Assembly (NCBI RefSeq): GCF_003589595.1
Contig: NW_020654422.1
Location: forward strand, 19,644,094 to 19,708,093
Direction: 5' to 3'
Length of the DNA stretch: 64,000 bases
Origin: Hyposmocoma kahamanoa
Taxonomy: Eukaryota > Arthropoda > Insecta > Lepidoptera > Cosmopterigidae
Shown: positions 52,426 to 63,960 of the stretch, one piece after another
How positions within the stretch are numbered: position 1 is the stretch's first letter
Layout: each line of letters begins with the position of its first letter
The notes under the pieces: generated by a model
What the model saw: only the letters and a program-made list of their open reading frames with translations
What the model was told of the DNA's origin: nothing
Databases searched by the model: none
Program-made: the position numbers and the translations under genes

Positions 52426-52557
52426 TATCTTCACGCCTGTTTCCCACCGGGGTAGGCAGAGACTATGAAACTCCAACAACTACGCTCATGACAAACCCTC
52501 GCCTCCTCCACTCCCATCAATCTCTTCTAACATGACTTCCGGCCGAAAGATTACTAT

Positions 52558-52624
52558 TAATATTTTTACGGCCCACGTTTATTTCTCTCGTAAGTTTGGA
52601 TGTAATTTGTGGTTGTCTATGTGG
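52558..52624 (+). repeat. SINE-B, body fragment
   Basis: ACGGCCCACGTTTATTTCTC and GATGTAATTTGTGGTTGTC. Confidence 0.65.
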
Positions 52625-52637
52625 TATTTTTTATTTT

Positions 52638-52935
52638 ATTTTTTAAAATATCAAGTGACAGGACGAACAACTCGTGCGCCTGATGGTAAGCGACACGTCT
52701 ATCCATAACTAACATAACATAGCAGAGCTTTAAATCGCAAAGATATTAGGGGCACTGCCACTGCGCCCGTCGCTCTGAGACATAAGTTGACAAGTCCCGT
52801 GTGCTTGTAATTTCACCAGCACCCTTACCCTTTCAAACCAGAATGCAGTAATGCTCACATTACCGCTTGGCGGCAGAAATAGGTAAGTTGGCAGCACTTC
52901 CTTGGACGAACTCTTCTACAAGGAGCACTACTACT
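52638..52935 (-). repeat. Family A, near full length
   Basis: All main blocks from AATATCAAGTGACAGGACG to AAGGAGCACTACTACTG are present, with a small change in the AACAGTTGCAGTGCC block. Confidence 0.85.
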
Positions 52936-53029
52936 GTGTGTGTGTTTTTTTTTTAACCTCCATAAATTTGACCAAACCATCGAAGCATTCGCCTATCTTA
53001 CCTGGTCACTACATCATCTTTTGTACCAC

Positions 53030-53540
53030 AACGATCTCTTACTCACGGAAGAAAAAAAACAATGGAAGTGCTTTAAGCCTCGATTATTATCAGAACCGAT
53101 ATCGCCAAAACTCACACATTTTTAACTTGAAATACTACGGGTCGTATTCTAGAACTCTATTCAATGCTCAAGTCAGAATTCCACTGGAAACACAAGCACT
53201 GGAAATACGACCCTAATGGCAAGGACTTGAGTATGATTTCGATTGTTTTAAACCATGCTCAAATCCTGACTTGAGCATTGAGTAGAGTTTTATAATACGA
53301 CCCTAAAAAGTCTTGATATTGATTGGTCGTAGTTTCAAATTTGAAAACTAATTCTGGACTGTTAATATAATTTAACTTTACTCTGTTGCCATGATGTTAA
53401 AAGTTCAATACCAGCAATACTTTATATTACATATTAAGTTATATTACAAGTTACGACGTTTTAATATCATATTGAAATTTCAATCAATGTGCTGCCATCT
53501 AGCGGTTCATTACTGAATGACGACGCATTAGAGTTATTAA
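53030..53540 (+). repeat. Family H repeat carrying an insertion
   Basis: Same block order as 9130-9445, with the 165-bp inverted-repeat element at 53139-53303 inside it. Confidence 0.75.
53139..53303. mobile_element. MITE with ~40-bp inverted ends, nested in family H
   Basis: GGGTCGTATT..AGAACTCTATT, CAATGCTCAAGTCAG on the left is matched by the complement on the right up to AATACGACCC. It is absent from the paralogous site near 9225. TA may be the target duplication. No coding capacity. Confidence 0.8.
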
Positions 53541-55083
53541 TTTCGTTCTCCAAACAAGAAGCGACCGTATTGCCGGGGCATAAGCTTTACTTTCGTTTCT
53601 TGAAACAAAAAATATTTCGATAAACTGAAAATTTTAAATTGAGTAAAATAAGACTAGACAGCTGATATGAAATAGGTAATATTTTTGATGCGGCTGTCAT
53701 TTTTGCACTCCAAAACAGGAGTTTTATAGGATTTTAGAGAATTTGCACGAAAGAATGACACAACCATACCGTACAAAGCGAAAATGGCGGACTTTTATGC
53801 AGACTTTCGAGACGTATAGTTGGCACGCGTCATACGCTAAGTAACCACTTCTACTGTATTTATTGTTCTGTGCTCTTACTACACTGTACGCCATTGTTTC
53901 TTTAAGACTATCAAGTCGAATTGTAGGATTATTAAAATTAAAATTTAAACACAAAAATCCATATTAAACTTACACATTAATGGTAGTAATTACTGCTTAT
54001 AAATATTTACTTGGTTTAGTGCATACATGAAGTTATACTTATATTATTATTATAAATATCTTTAACTAGACAATGATAAGTATAATTCTTATAAAGAAGA
54101 AAGATGACACCCGTTGATGTTTTTGTGCTGAAAATGTAAACAGAGTCATCCAATTTATAATTACACTAGCCGAGTTTAAAAAAAAACCATAATGATATAG
54201 CTTGTTCGGTGGCGCGTGTAGCCTCGCAATTTCGCTGGGTCGATGCATAATCATTGAAGATGTCATGTGTAAGAAACGACGACGGCCACTTAAATACATA
54301 TTATTTTGGTGTAAATGTAAATTGTACCAGTTTTTTAATTTCGCAAATTGTGCCCAAGTATAGAGAAGAGCTAAGTTGCCATGTGAAAAAAATTATTTGC
54401 AAACTCGAGCATACAATTATTGCCTAGGAAATAACGCTGTTTAAAAATAGAATTATTAACTCGATTTCTTTATGCTTTTGTTTCAGTATTTAAATGTAAA
54501 AGATTTTAACTGCCAAAGCGATTTTTTTGATCTCAGTTTTTTAAGCAAATATGATTTATATGGACTCCCGCTATTCTTGTTTACGAAGTGATCGCCGAAC
54601 ACAAAGCGGGAAGATTGTTATCGGGCTTCGTAAATGCGTTCAGCATGATGCGAGAATTTTGACACCAAACACAAGCGATAACATCAAAAAACATCCTAAT
54701 GTTTTAAACAAACTCTTTTATGTGGGCTAACTTAATTTTAGGAGAATAAAAGAGATATTTCCCTATCCATTGTCTGATAATATTGATGGGTTTTATGAAT
54801 TCCTTTTTATGTGGCTGTATTCCCAGCTTCAAATGCCACTATAATTTTTTAAAATTAAGAATGACCTTGTTAGTTCAGCGGGTAACCTCTCCTTTTCCAT
54901 TTCTAATTGAACGAATATTAGAAATCAAACATTCTTGGTTGTTAAACGTTTACTTAGAGAAGTGTGATTTGAAAAATATTATTGTTAAAATTAAAATTTC
55001 TTAAATGCTAACACATCCATCACTGATGAATTTTATAAGAATAAATAATTTTAAGATGACTTAATTGAATTAAATAATTAAGT
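53541..55083. other. Unannotated
   Basis: No repeat or gene recognised in about 1.5 kb. Small frames at 53724-53954, 54066-54299 and 54783-55004 carry no motif. Confidence 0.45.
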
Positions 55084-55195
55084 TCCAAGTGTATCGATGC
55101 AGCGTTTCCATCGCTACTGAATATCGCGCGCGTGTGTGTGCGTTTGCATCGTATTTGCACCACTGCTCAAAGTAGCCGTCTGTAACCGCTCTAAA
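55084..55195. repeat. Family E element, one end
   Basis: CCAAGTGTATCGATGCAGCG and TGCGTTTGCATCGTATTTGC, ending GTCTGTAACCGCTCTA, the inverted counterpart of the TAGAGCGGTTACA end. Confidence 0.6.
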
Positions 55196-55367
55196 CTGCA
55201 AAACTGGCCCAATACGGGTTGGGGACGCCAGTCGTTAATCTACTTCGAAGTCCAGGTTTCATCAACTTGATTTCAAACACCGTTAGCCAGAAGTAATGCT
55301 GCTAACCATCATGCTAAACGTCAGCCCATTGCAGTCCACTTCTAAATATACGCCTCCCGTAATAGGC

Positions 55368-55662
55368 GCCGAGCTGCCAGAGTTCCTTGTGAAGCGTTCG
55401 TCCAGGGAAGTGCTGCCTTACCTATTTTGCCAAGCAGTAACGTGAGCACTAATGAGTTTTGAAGGGTAAATGTGCTGGTGATTTACAGACACATGAGACA
55501 TATCAATTTATGTCTCAGTGGGTCGGGTGCAGTAGCAGTGCTTCTCAGATCTTTGCGATTTAAAACTCTGAGCGGCACTGCAATTGTTATGAACAGGCGT
55601 GTCGCTTACCACCAGGAACACCGCTTGTTCATCTCACCACTTGGTGTCATAAATAAAAGCCA
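55368..55662 (+). repeat. Family A, near full length
   Basis: From CGAGCTGCCAGAGTTCCTTG to GGTGTCATAAATAAAAG, with small deletions. Confidence 0.85.
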
Positions 55663-57049
55663 GACAATTCATTTACACAAAACTTACACGTTTGTTGGGT
55701 TTCGCCTATGTACAGACAAAAAACTTTGGTATACTCGCTAGAATGGTAACTGAATATTAGCTACGTATGTTTTGGTCGTACGTTATAACATACGTATTTT
55801 TATCGGCACGCATGCGTATGCTAATAAGTGTGATAAACCGTCGTCAGACCGACCGGGACTAGAAACAGGTGCTCAAATTGCTTTGAGGCCTGTTTACTTT
55901 GTTTTAGTGTGTAGGCGAGTTGGACTACTTGTGCTCTCTCAAGATCCTAGCAATAAAGAAGCGAACCTTTGTAATCCCCAGAGTGACTAACTACTATGGA
56001 AATAGGACCCTAAAGAACCGTCTTCCATACATATTAAACTGCTTACCAAAGGTTATTAAATTTTACAAAGTTTTGTTGAATAGTTAGTAATTATTATTAT
56101 TTAAATATTTTTAACCATATTCAGTGTCCGTTTGAAACTTTTTGCCCAATTAAAAACTTGTTTCGATTCTGCAGTCAAACTGTATACACAGTTTTGTAGG
56201 ACTATCTTTAGTTAAGCATATTGTACCCCTTTTTAAATTTTAAAATAAAAAGAGTCCCTTGTAAAAAAGCGTTTATTACTCAAATGAAAATATTTAGTAT
56301 CGTCATGACCGTGTTACGGAGTCGAAATTAAAAATATAATTATAAAATACATAAAAAAGTGTAATAAAAAATATTTTGTCTGTTATTGTGTCGCATTGGT
56401 GGGCCTCTTCTCGACTTCTATGGCTCCCGATTTGGGGCATTTTTTGTTTTCAAGTACACTTTACAAGTGGCCGCTAATGGCCTTGATTGCGCGATTTGGC
56501 GCAATGTCAGGCTAGTCTCTTATATTATACCTGTCCAAATCACCCAGCAAGTAGCTGCAGGGATGAACACGTTCATCTGCCCCGGCGGTACGTGGCCGGG
56601 TAGCGGTCTAGTTGAGGGCCTGAGGCGAGGAGACACGCGAGACACGTGAATTGGCCTTAGTCGGTAGCTATGTCCGAACATTGTCGCAAGACACTGCTAC
56701 TTGGCATCTCCGGTGCTAGCCTGGAGAGCTAGTAGACAATGAGCTAGACATCTTCCGGTCCCTTCGGCCGCGTAGGAATTTGGGAACTGGAGAGACGCCG
56801 TTCATTCGTCGTCGGGAAGTGAGCGTGCTATAAACAAAACTTATGTAGAAAGATATAGGACTGTCTAAGTCTGCATCGTCGTCGCTAGCCACTCTCCATC
56901 CACCAAGATGCTCTGTAAGCTTCTGTGGATGCATGCGACAAATGTGTCCAGCTTAGTTACGCTTCAGCCAAAAAAACTGTATAAATTAAAATACATATAC
57001 TTTCTATATATAATAATGTATATGATAAACGGCGGTATTTTACTTTGTA
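55663..57049. other. Unannotated, with GC-richer block
   Basis: A 10-bp perfect inverted repeat (TACGTATGTT, 55762 and complement at 55787) opens a stretch ending in AATAAAGAAGCGAACCTTTG (55956). That could be a solo LTR, but no second copy or target duplication is seen. 56380-56900 is GC-richer (CGGCGGTACGTGGCCGGGTA) and unrecognised. Confidence 0.35.
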
Positions 57050-57338
57050 ATACTAAGTGCCGGGACGAACAAGTCGTGCACCTGGTGGCAAGCGACATGC
57101 CTGCCCATAACAGTTGCAGTGCCACTTAGAACTTTAAATTACAAAGATTTGAGGGGCACTGCCACTGCGTCCGTCACCTTGAGACATAAGTTGATAAGTC
57201 CCATGTGCCTGTAATTTCACCAGCACCCTTACCCTTCTAAACCGGAACACTGTAACGCTTACCTCTTGGCGGCAGAAATAGATAAGTTGGCAGTACTTCC
57301 CTGGACGAACTCTTTCACAAGGAGCTCTGCTTCTTCTA
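57050..57338 (-). repeat. Family A, near full length
   Basis: From AATACTAAGTGCCGGGACG to CACAAGGAGCTCTGCTTC on the plus strand. One of the most complete copies. Confidence 0.9.
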
Positions 57339-58529
57339 AAGCCTCTTTCTTCTAAGAAGAAAGGTTACAGCTAGGCCTTGATGCTAGTCCAAAGCGGCTT
57401 TTGGGGTTTATCAAGTTTTCAGCCACATATCTAATCATACAGGTTATCACTTTTTAAATGAATTCAAACTTACATGATGTAAGGTACAAATTTCAACAAT
57501 GATATTGACTGTTTGTGCAACTCTCCTAACGCAATGTAAAGCATCCTTCACACCACTAAACAATGGGAATTCAAAGTTGTAAAGCATATTAGTTACATTA
57601 TTAACTTATGGCATGCAGTAACATTCGATAATGTTTATGTCTTGTGTATTAAACAGAGCTCTGTTTATGGCGTTTATAAATGAGTTATCTTAAAGTTTGT
57701 GTTATCGGTATTGACAAGACAAAAGAAAAAAAAAAGAAAAAGAAATTTATTTGACAACCACAAATGATACCAAAAACAAAGTTATACTAATAATTAGAAA
57801 GAATAAAAAAAATAAAGAAAAATAACAAAAAATGACAACACGAATACAAAAATTTATGTAATAAAGAAAAATAAAACAAAACAAACACAAATTATTTACG
57901 ACAACAAAGACTTCAAATACAAAGGTGCTTTATGTGGTGCCAGCTGCTGTAACAAAAATATATTACGATGAAATACACAGTATGGAAGACTAATAGATAA
58001 TAAGTTAGCGTTAAAGGACTTGATGTAAATATAATAAATAAAATATATAACTTTTTTACCGAATCAACCATTTATCTTTAAAAAAATGAAAAATAAGGGA
58101 AAACCACTTTACTATTTCTCAATGCTGAACCCATTACTGGTTCGAATCGCTTTTTAAATCAACAGCAAATGTTTTAATAAACATGATGTACAAGAATGCG
58201 GGTTCCACTGGGTACCTGCATGCATTAGGATTCCGCACACCACTTACAAAGGCTCACCTACAGACCCGATGCCCGTATTCCATTGGAAGATACTATAAAA
58301 AATAGACGATCGATAATGTTAGGATCTAGTCCTGCAGAGGGTTTACAGAAATACATAGAGTGGAAGTTATATTTTTACGAAATAGTTATGTTAAAAAGCT
58401 ATTAAAAATTTTAAAAATTTCCTAATTTAGAATGTTTACTTTGGAAAGATTCTTTTTTTTATATAATGGCTTAGGATGCTTTGCAATAACCACAACGTTG
58501 CCAGTGTCTAAATATTGACATAAAATTAA
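57339..58529. other. Unannotated AT-rich stretch
   Basis: A-rich low-complexity at 57715-57900. No gene recognised. Confidence 0.5.
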
Positions 58530-58660
58530 CTTAAGGTCGAAAAATCCATGCGATAAGAGCGAAAAAGACGTTGCTTGTTTCGCTCAGATTGCTGACGCGA
58601 AACGTGTAACGTCTTTCTTGCTCTTATTACATGGACATAAAGCCTTTTCTGGTCGACTTA
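58530..58660. repeat. Near-palindrome of about 130 bp
   Basis: Arms CTTAAGGTCG, CCATGCGATAAGAGCGAAAA, AGACGTT, GTTTCGCTCAG pair with the right half with scattered mismatches. The turn is near ATTG at about 58589. No coding capacity. Confidence 0.8.
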
Positions 58661-58884
58661 ATGCGATTTCGTGATTTCCTTTTACAACGCTTTTGATGTT
58701 TCACCTCGTCGTTGATATCTTTGTCTGCAAATATTAATTGCGTGTATATATATATATATAAATACGTGTGGTATAAATAACCGTATAGAAACTGTTATAA
58801 CGAAATATCTGTAACGATTATTCGTGAAATAAAAATAGTTTAATAGTAAAGTTATTAAAACAAAGTTCGAACTAAGAAAAACTC

Positions 58885-59262
58885 ATGGGAAATGAGACTA
58901 TTTTTCCGGATTTAAATCGTGTATATTTTGTTTTTTTAAAACAAATCAACTTTCGGGCCCTTTATAGGTCTCATGGTCACGGTTGACTGATGTGGTACAA
59001 TCATCAATCAGTTATGTCTAATATTAAAGCAAACCACCCCACTTTTTCACTATAGTTACAAATTTTTTACCAATTTAAGATACATGACGTTTTACAAATT
59101 ATTTTGTTGAATGAATTTTTATTAAGTTAAATTTTTATTACTTAATAATAGAAATTAAAATAAATTAAAGCATATTAATTAGTACTGCAGTCTTGTTTGT
59201 TTGGGATAAAAAATAGTTTCATTTCCCATATGTAACAATCGCGAAAACCTAAGAACTCGAAA
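58885..59262 (-). mobile_element. Penelope 3' copy with inverted tail
   Basis: From 59210 down to about 58885 the minus strand reads the end of the coding region (ATCCCAAACAAACAAGACTG), the 3' UTR and the pseudo-LTR. At 59212-59262 the terminal block of the pseudo-LTR (ATAGTTTCATTTCCCATATG ... CTAAGAACTCG) lies on the plus strand. So both ends of the copy carry the same terminal sequence in inverted orientation. The hammerhead-like motif here has changed to CCTATAAAGGGCCCGAAAG. Confidence 0.7.
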
Positions 59263-59455
59263 AAAACTCCTTCGATCCAGCTGGAGCCGTGTCAGTCTCT
59301 CCACTAAGCTACGGAAATAACCAGCAGACATTACGAATTTTTGTATGTTCTTTTGCAGATGTTTGTTTTTGGTTTTTAACGACTTTTTTGCCCTAGCGTC
59401 ATCTGTACCAGGTACCTTTACAGGTACCGATGACTAGGGATGTCGCTTTAATAAG
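59263..59455 (-). repeat. Family C repeat, diverged
   Basis: AAACTCCTTCGATCCAGC, CCACTAAGCTACGGAA, then AACGACTTTTTTGCCCTAGC and TCATCTGTACCAGG on the plus strand. The B box is lost. Confidence 0.65.
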
Positions 59456-59535
59456 TTTTTGCATATCACAATGTTTTACTACCACGATATTCAAATGTTT
59501 TGTGTAATTGCTCCTCTATTTCATGTTACAATAGT

Positions 59536-60190
59536 TTAAGTGGCAGCAGAACTCCTTGTGAAAGGGTTCGTCTAGGGAAGTACTGCCACCTTATCTATCT
59601 CTGCCGCCAAGCAGTAATGTCAGCATTGCTATGTTCCGGTTTTAAAAAGTAAGGGTGCTGATGAAATAACACGCACATGCGACTTGTCAACGTATGTGTC
59701 AAGGTGATGAGCGCAGCGGCAGTGTCTCTGAGTGGCACCGCAACTGTTATTGATAGGCGTGTCGCTTACTACCAGGCGCACGTCGTCGTCTCGTCATTAT
59801 TATCGTAAAAAAATGTACCTAAGAGCGATTACACATGGCGACTTCTAGCAGCAATGCAAATGCGATGCAAACGCGATACAAACGCGATACAAACGCGATA
59901 CAAACGCGATACAAACGCGATGCACGTTTTAAATCAATTAACTAATTAATTTGCTGTAGCAGCAGCAGAGCTCTTTAACCTTACCTATTTCTGCCGCCAA
60001 GCTGCATTACTGCGTTCCGGTTTAAAAGGGTAAAGGTGCTGGTGAAATTACAGGCACATGGGACTTGTCAACCTTGGTAACCCTCTGATCTTTGCGATTT
60101 AAAGCTCTAAGTGGCACTGCAACTGTTATGAACAGGCGTACAGCTTACCATCAGGCGCTCGACTTGTTCATCCCATCACTTGATGTTAGT
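59536..60190 (+). repeat. Composite repeat module, copy 2
   Basis: Same order as 51153-51682: family A copy (59536-59812, longer than in copy 1), family E piece, 11-bp minisatellite, TTAAATCAATTAACTAATTA, and second family A copy (59953-60190) with the same internal deletion. Confidence 0.85.
59851..59926 (+). repeat. 11-bp minisatellite, seven units
   Basis: GCAATGCAAAT, GCGATGCAAAC, four GCGATACAAAC and GCGATGCACGT in a row. Copy 1 of the module has three units. Confidence 0.95.
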
Positions 60191-60204
60191 TGATGTTAAG
60201 TTCA

Positions 60205-60300
60205 TTAAAGGTAACTGGACCCGTAGCTCAGTTGGTAAAAAGCAATGCTACGGTGCAGCATGGATGTGGGTTGGCCACCGGAAAAAGAAAAGAAGAAAAA
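60205..60300 (+). repeat. Family F tRNA-like fragment
   Basis: GGACCCGTAGCTCAGTTGG and GGTGCAGCATGGATGTGGG are present, then the sequence departs before the B box into an A-rich run. Not a functional tRNA. Confidence 0.7.
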
Positions 60301-63256
60301 AAAAATTCTGTGTTCGAACTTTGCATTTATAATCTTAGTTTATACGTCACACGTGAAAGTAAAACATATATTGTGGACAATAATTTATACGTGGATGGTG
60401 TCTCCACGGACTCCGCATTATAGTTAGTCGGTATTTTGTGATGCATATTAGTGGTCAGTGTGGTCGAGCTTATGCAAAACGGAACCTGTCTATGCGCAGG
60501 TGACGCTTAGACGTAATTATATTAGCGAGGCGCCATCAGCATGCAAATGTTTCTTCTTACTCTGCTCTCTTAATAAAGGTATCTGCATAAAACCAGCATC
60601 GAAATAGTGTACTTCACGTTATTTGCGTGTGAAACCAATCGAATTTGCAGTTTTTCATTTCCTTTTTGCCCATATTAATTAGAAAATAAGGTTTTCTTTG
60701 CCAGAACGGTTAATTACAACTGCATTTCTTTACTGACGTCCTTCAATACAAATAAAAGATGGTCGGGGATCAAAACACGTTTGCGCGTGTAATTATTCAC
60801 ATCTGTTTGACGTGTTTAGATTAGAGCATTTTTAATAGTCGTTAGATACAATATAGTTGATGCTGTCATTATCTGTGTGGCTATAGCAAAAGTTTTGTTT
60901 TTTGTGCGCGGGTAACGTGCGGGCACTACGTCGCCGTCGACTCACAGGACACGGGCACAATTAGTTCGCCCACTAAAGGAATTGCACCTGCTAAAACTTA
61001 ATAATTGACCAGCACATCACTAAGTTAATTGTTAATAAAACTAGTTTTATGGAACACTCTTGCGATCGCAATTTAAATGAATAAGATAGTTAATATCTTT
61101 GTTGCTAAGATAGGTAAGCTTCACTTGCATATTATGTTTCACAAGGCTATGGAAATGTTTCTACAACTGAGATGTGCAATTACAAGAAAATAAATATATA
61201 ACAAAATATTTATTAGACTAGCGTCGTCCAAGGTACAATACTTGTGCCCATCTTTATCTAAATATCCTTTTTAATCATAGACCAGTGCATTGCACTAAGC
61301 AACCGTCCGTCACGAAGGCCGCGTGTCGAATGCGTGTGAGTGACCTGTCAACCGGCCTGCGCTTGCGCCGCGCGCGCGCCTCGTGCTGCACCCGCGCCAT
61401 CTTAATTACCCACTACCACCAATAAGGTGCGCGTCAACATATTTATTTTTAATTTATGAATTGTTCGCAAACCTACTTCATTAAGCCTTCATCTGTGTCG
61501 ACTTTTTTTACAGATGCTAAGCAAAACCTCAACGACCTTCGCGAAATGCCAAGATTAATTCCCGACAAGGTATTTTATAACTTCTTCGTAGTGACTAGGT
61601 ATAAGTCTTGCGCTGGCCTTTTTCGGTATGGCGCATGCTGCTATCCGAGACGTTTTATTGAAATAAAAATCCTAGGGCATCCACCGAATTCCTGATCCTT
61701 ATATTGCAAAGACAACAATTTAATACGCGGTCGAAAAAACTATTCAGCCGTTAAGCATCGATAAGTTAGTCTAAAGTACTGCTTTGCTATGTTTTTTCGC
61801 TACAAATTAAATTTTTCGAATAATTATTGTGCATTTAGCGTCCCGCTGTGCGCGTTTATTTATGTTTCGACAACAGAAATGCATTACGATGTCGCGATCC
61901 TCGTACATCATCCAACTTACCATAAACGTCTTCGCAAATTAATACTACTTACGCCTTGACATTCGTTATCCGTCGTCTCAAATTCCGACCGATATTTTGA
62001 TTGGTCATCGAACTCGTCAATATGGGAGATCAAAAGCGGCCGCCGACGTCGCCTGCGCTGCGCATATCGATCGCTGGATCTTTGTCATTCGCGCTGGTGT
62101 GGACGCGAGAGACGTCTGTCGTCACACAAGCGCCGCCGCTGTTGGCAATTAATGTAACCAAAGATCATCAATAAACAACTTTATCACTTCATCGCCTCTG
62201 ACAACACGGGGCTTAAATAACTACAGGCCGGTATAATATTATAACTTTTGAATATTCAGTCACGCAAAGCTTTCAACGTGTTCTTAGAGTATGCGTGCAT
62301 GTTCAGTTACTGCGCTACCGAACGTGATACGTCAGTTATAAAAATAAAGTCATATATAAGGGTTGAGTCCTTTTTATATAACAATTAAGGCGAGTCACAG
62401 AAGGAGAAATGGGAAAAATCAATATACTAATAATAATTTATTCACAAAAAAGATTTGTACAGAGATCAAAACAAGGTGCCACAAAATTGCACATAAACCT
62501 AATTAAGTAATAGTTGTACAAATTGATTGTTAAACACTGATTAGCCAAACTAGGTACTGTATCTTGGAAATCAGTGTCCAGCCACATTAGTTGAGTCATT
62601 TGAGTAAAAATAGTTGGACATTGGTTTAGTACCAAAGGAGCAAGGTGTTAGGTAATATAAACAAGATTATTGGGTAAATATATTAGGTGCTGTTTGGTAG
62701 TAGATTTTTGGTGTCATCGTAGCTCTGATTTAAAAGCCAATTTGACAAAGTATGTTTAACCTCAAATTTGTTTAACGTGTTAATGCTCAAAGTGTTATAT
62801 TAACACGGTTGTAGATTATGGAACTAGATATTTGGTACTGTCGAGATGAAAACGTTGTTTTGTGCGGAAGGACATGACAGCCTGCTTTTTTTTCCTTTTA
62901 AAAGGGTTAGGCAGGGGTATCAGAGGGTGCTTTCGTAACATTGCACGAAGCACAAAGAGTTGTCTCACTGTCAAATCTCTAGAGATGGAATATATTCTTT
63001 AGTAGGAAAAACTATTTTGCTAGATTATAAATATGATTTACATAATATGAAATAACGGTCTTCAAAAAAATGTACGATACACCTAAGGTTATTGTCTAAA
63101 GAATGTGCTAACTCGATACACGATACGATGTACTTCACCCGATTGTATAAACTCCTGGAAACAGGCTAAAATAAAATCTAAAACTAATTAATTAAGAATA
63201 AAATATCTAACTTTGCACATAATTTTTATATGGAGATATTTCTCTTTAAGTACTCC
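60301..63256. other. Low-repeat region with CpG-rich blocks
   Basis: About 3 kb without recognised repeats. CpG-rich blocks are at about 60905-60970, 61310-61420 (TGCGCCGCGCGCGCGCC) and 62035-62150 (GCGGCCGCCGACGTCGCC). An octamer ATGCAAAT is at 60541 and TAATTA-type sites are scattered. No open frame looks like a gene. This is the window's best candidate for conserved regulatory DNA. Confidence 0.35.
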
Positions 63257-63426
63257 AGCCCCCGTAGCATAGCTTCGCATGATAATCGCGACGCGCGCGA
63301 TAAAATTGAAATAAGCGCGCTATTGGCTATCTAAATTAGATCTGATTGAGACAGCCAATAGCGCACGCTTATTCCAATTTTATCGCGCGCGTCGCGACTA
63401 ACATTCGTAGCCATACTACGGAGGCT
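63257..63426. mobile_element. Foldback element with ~72-bp arms
   Basis: Left GTCGCGACGCGCGCG-type arm ATCGCGACGCGCGCGATAAA and its counterpart on the right pair over almost the whole 170 bp. The arms begin AGCC(CCC)GTAG and end CTACGGAGGCT. The loop is about 25 bp (near 63335-63355). GC-rich, no coding capacity. Confidence 0.85.
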
Positions 63427-63527
63427 GAGAACCTGCAAAATGTTGGTTCTCAACTGAACCTCTACAGTTAATAAATTTACATTTATCCAAAATTTGATAA
63501 TTGCCCAGCGGTTTAACTACACGCCAT

Positions 63528-63960
63528 ACTATTAACCTTAGAACTAAGTCCAAACTCGACCACCACGATTTCGTTTACTAAGGTAAACGTTTCTTTTGTG
63601 GGGAACTGTATACGTTTTTACAATAACATTCTGGAGAATATATTAAGATTTCCTAAGTTTAAAATTTACATTAAAAGTATTTTAATTGAAAAGTCATATT
63701 ATGAAATTGAAGAGTAAATTAAGGACTATGGAAAGGCAAGAAGAGTCTAGATTCCACACAATTATTATTCAAAGGGTATTACATAGCATTTAAGTTTATT
63801 TGAAAAGAGCAATCCCTAGAGTTTCTTGCTCGTTCTTCTCAGAGAGGTTAGCGTAGTGAACGAGCAGTAGCTTAAAAAATGACGTATTCAAGTGTAAAAA
63901 TTTTACCTATGGAATACATGATTATTTGACTTTCATTTGACTTTGACTTCGCCTCAACGC
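63528..63960 (+). mobile_element. LINE-G 3' end
   Basis: Third plus-strand copy of LINE-G, with the ORF end broken (ACCACGATTTCGTTTACTAA). The 3' UTR has AGAGCAATCCCTAGAGTTTC and the tail ATTTGACTTTCATTTGACTT. Confidence 0.75.

Noticed and set aside
55762..55990. Possible solo LTR with AATAAA
   Set aside because: No second copy in the window, no defined ends and no target duplication.
59851..59926. Short regular repeats resembling a CRISPR array
   Set aside because: Units are 11 bp and directly tandem with no spacers, in a eukaryotic repeat module. It is a minisatellite.
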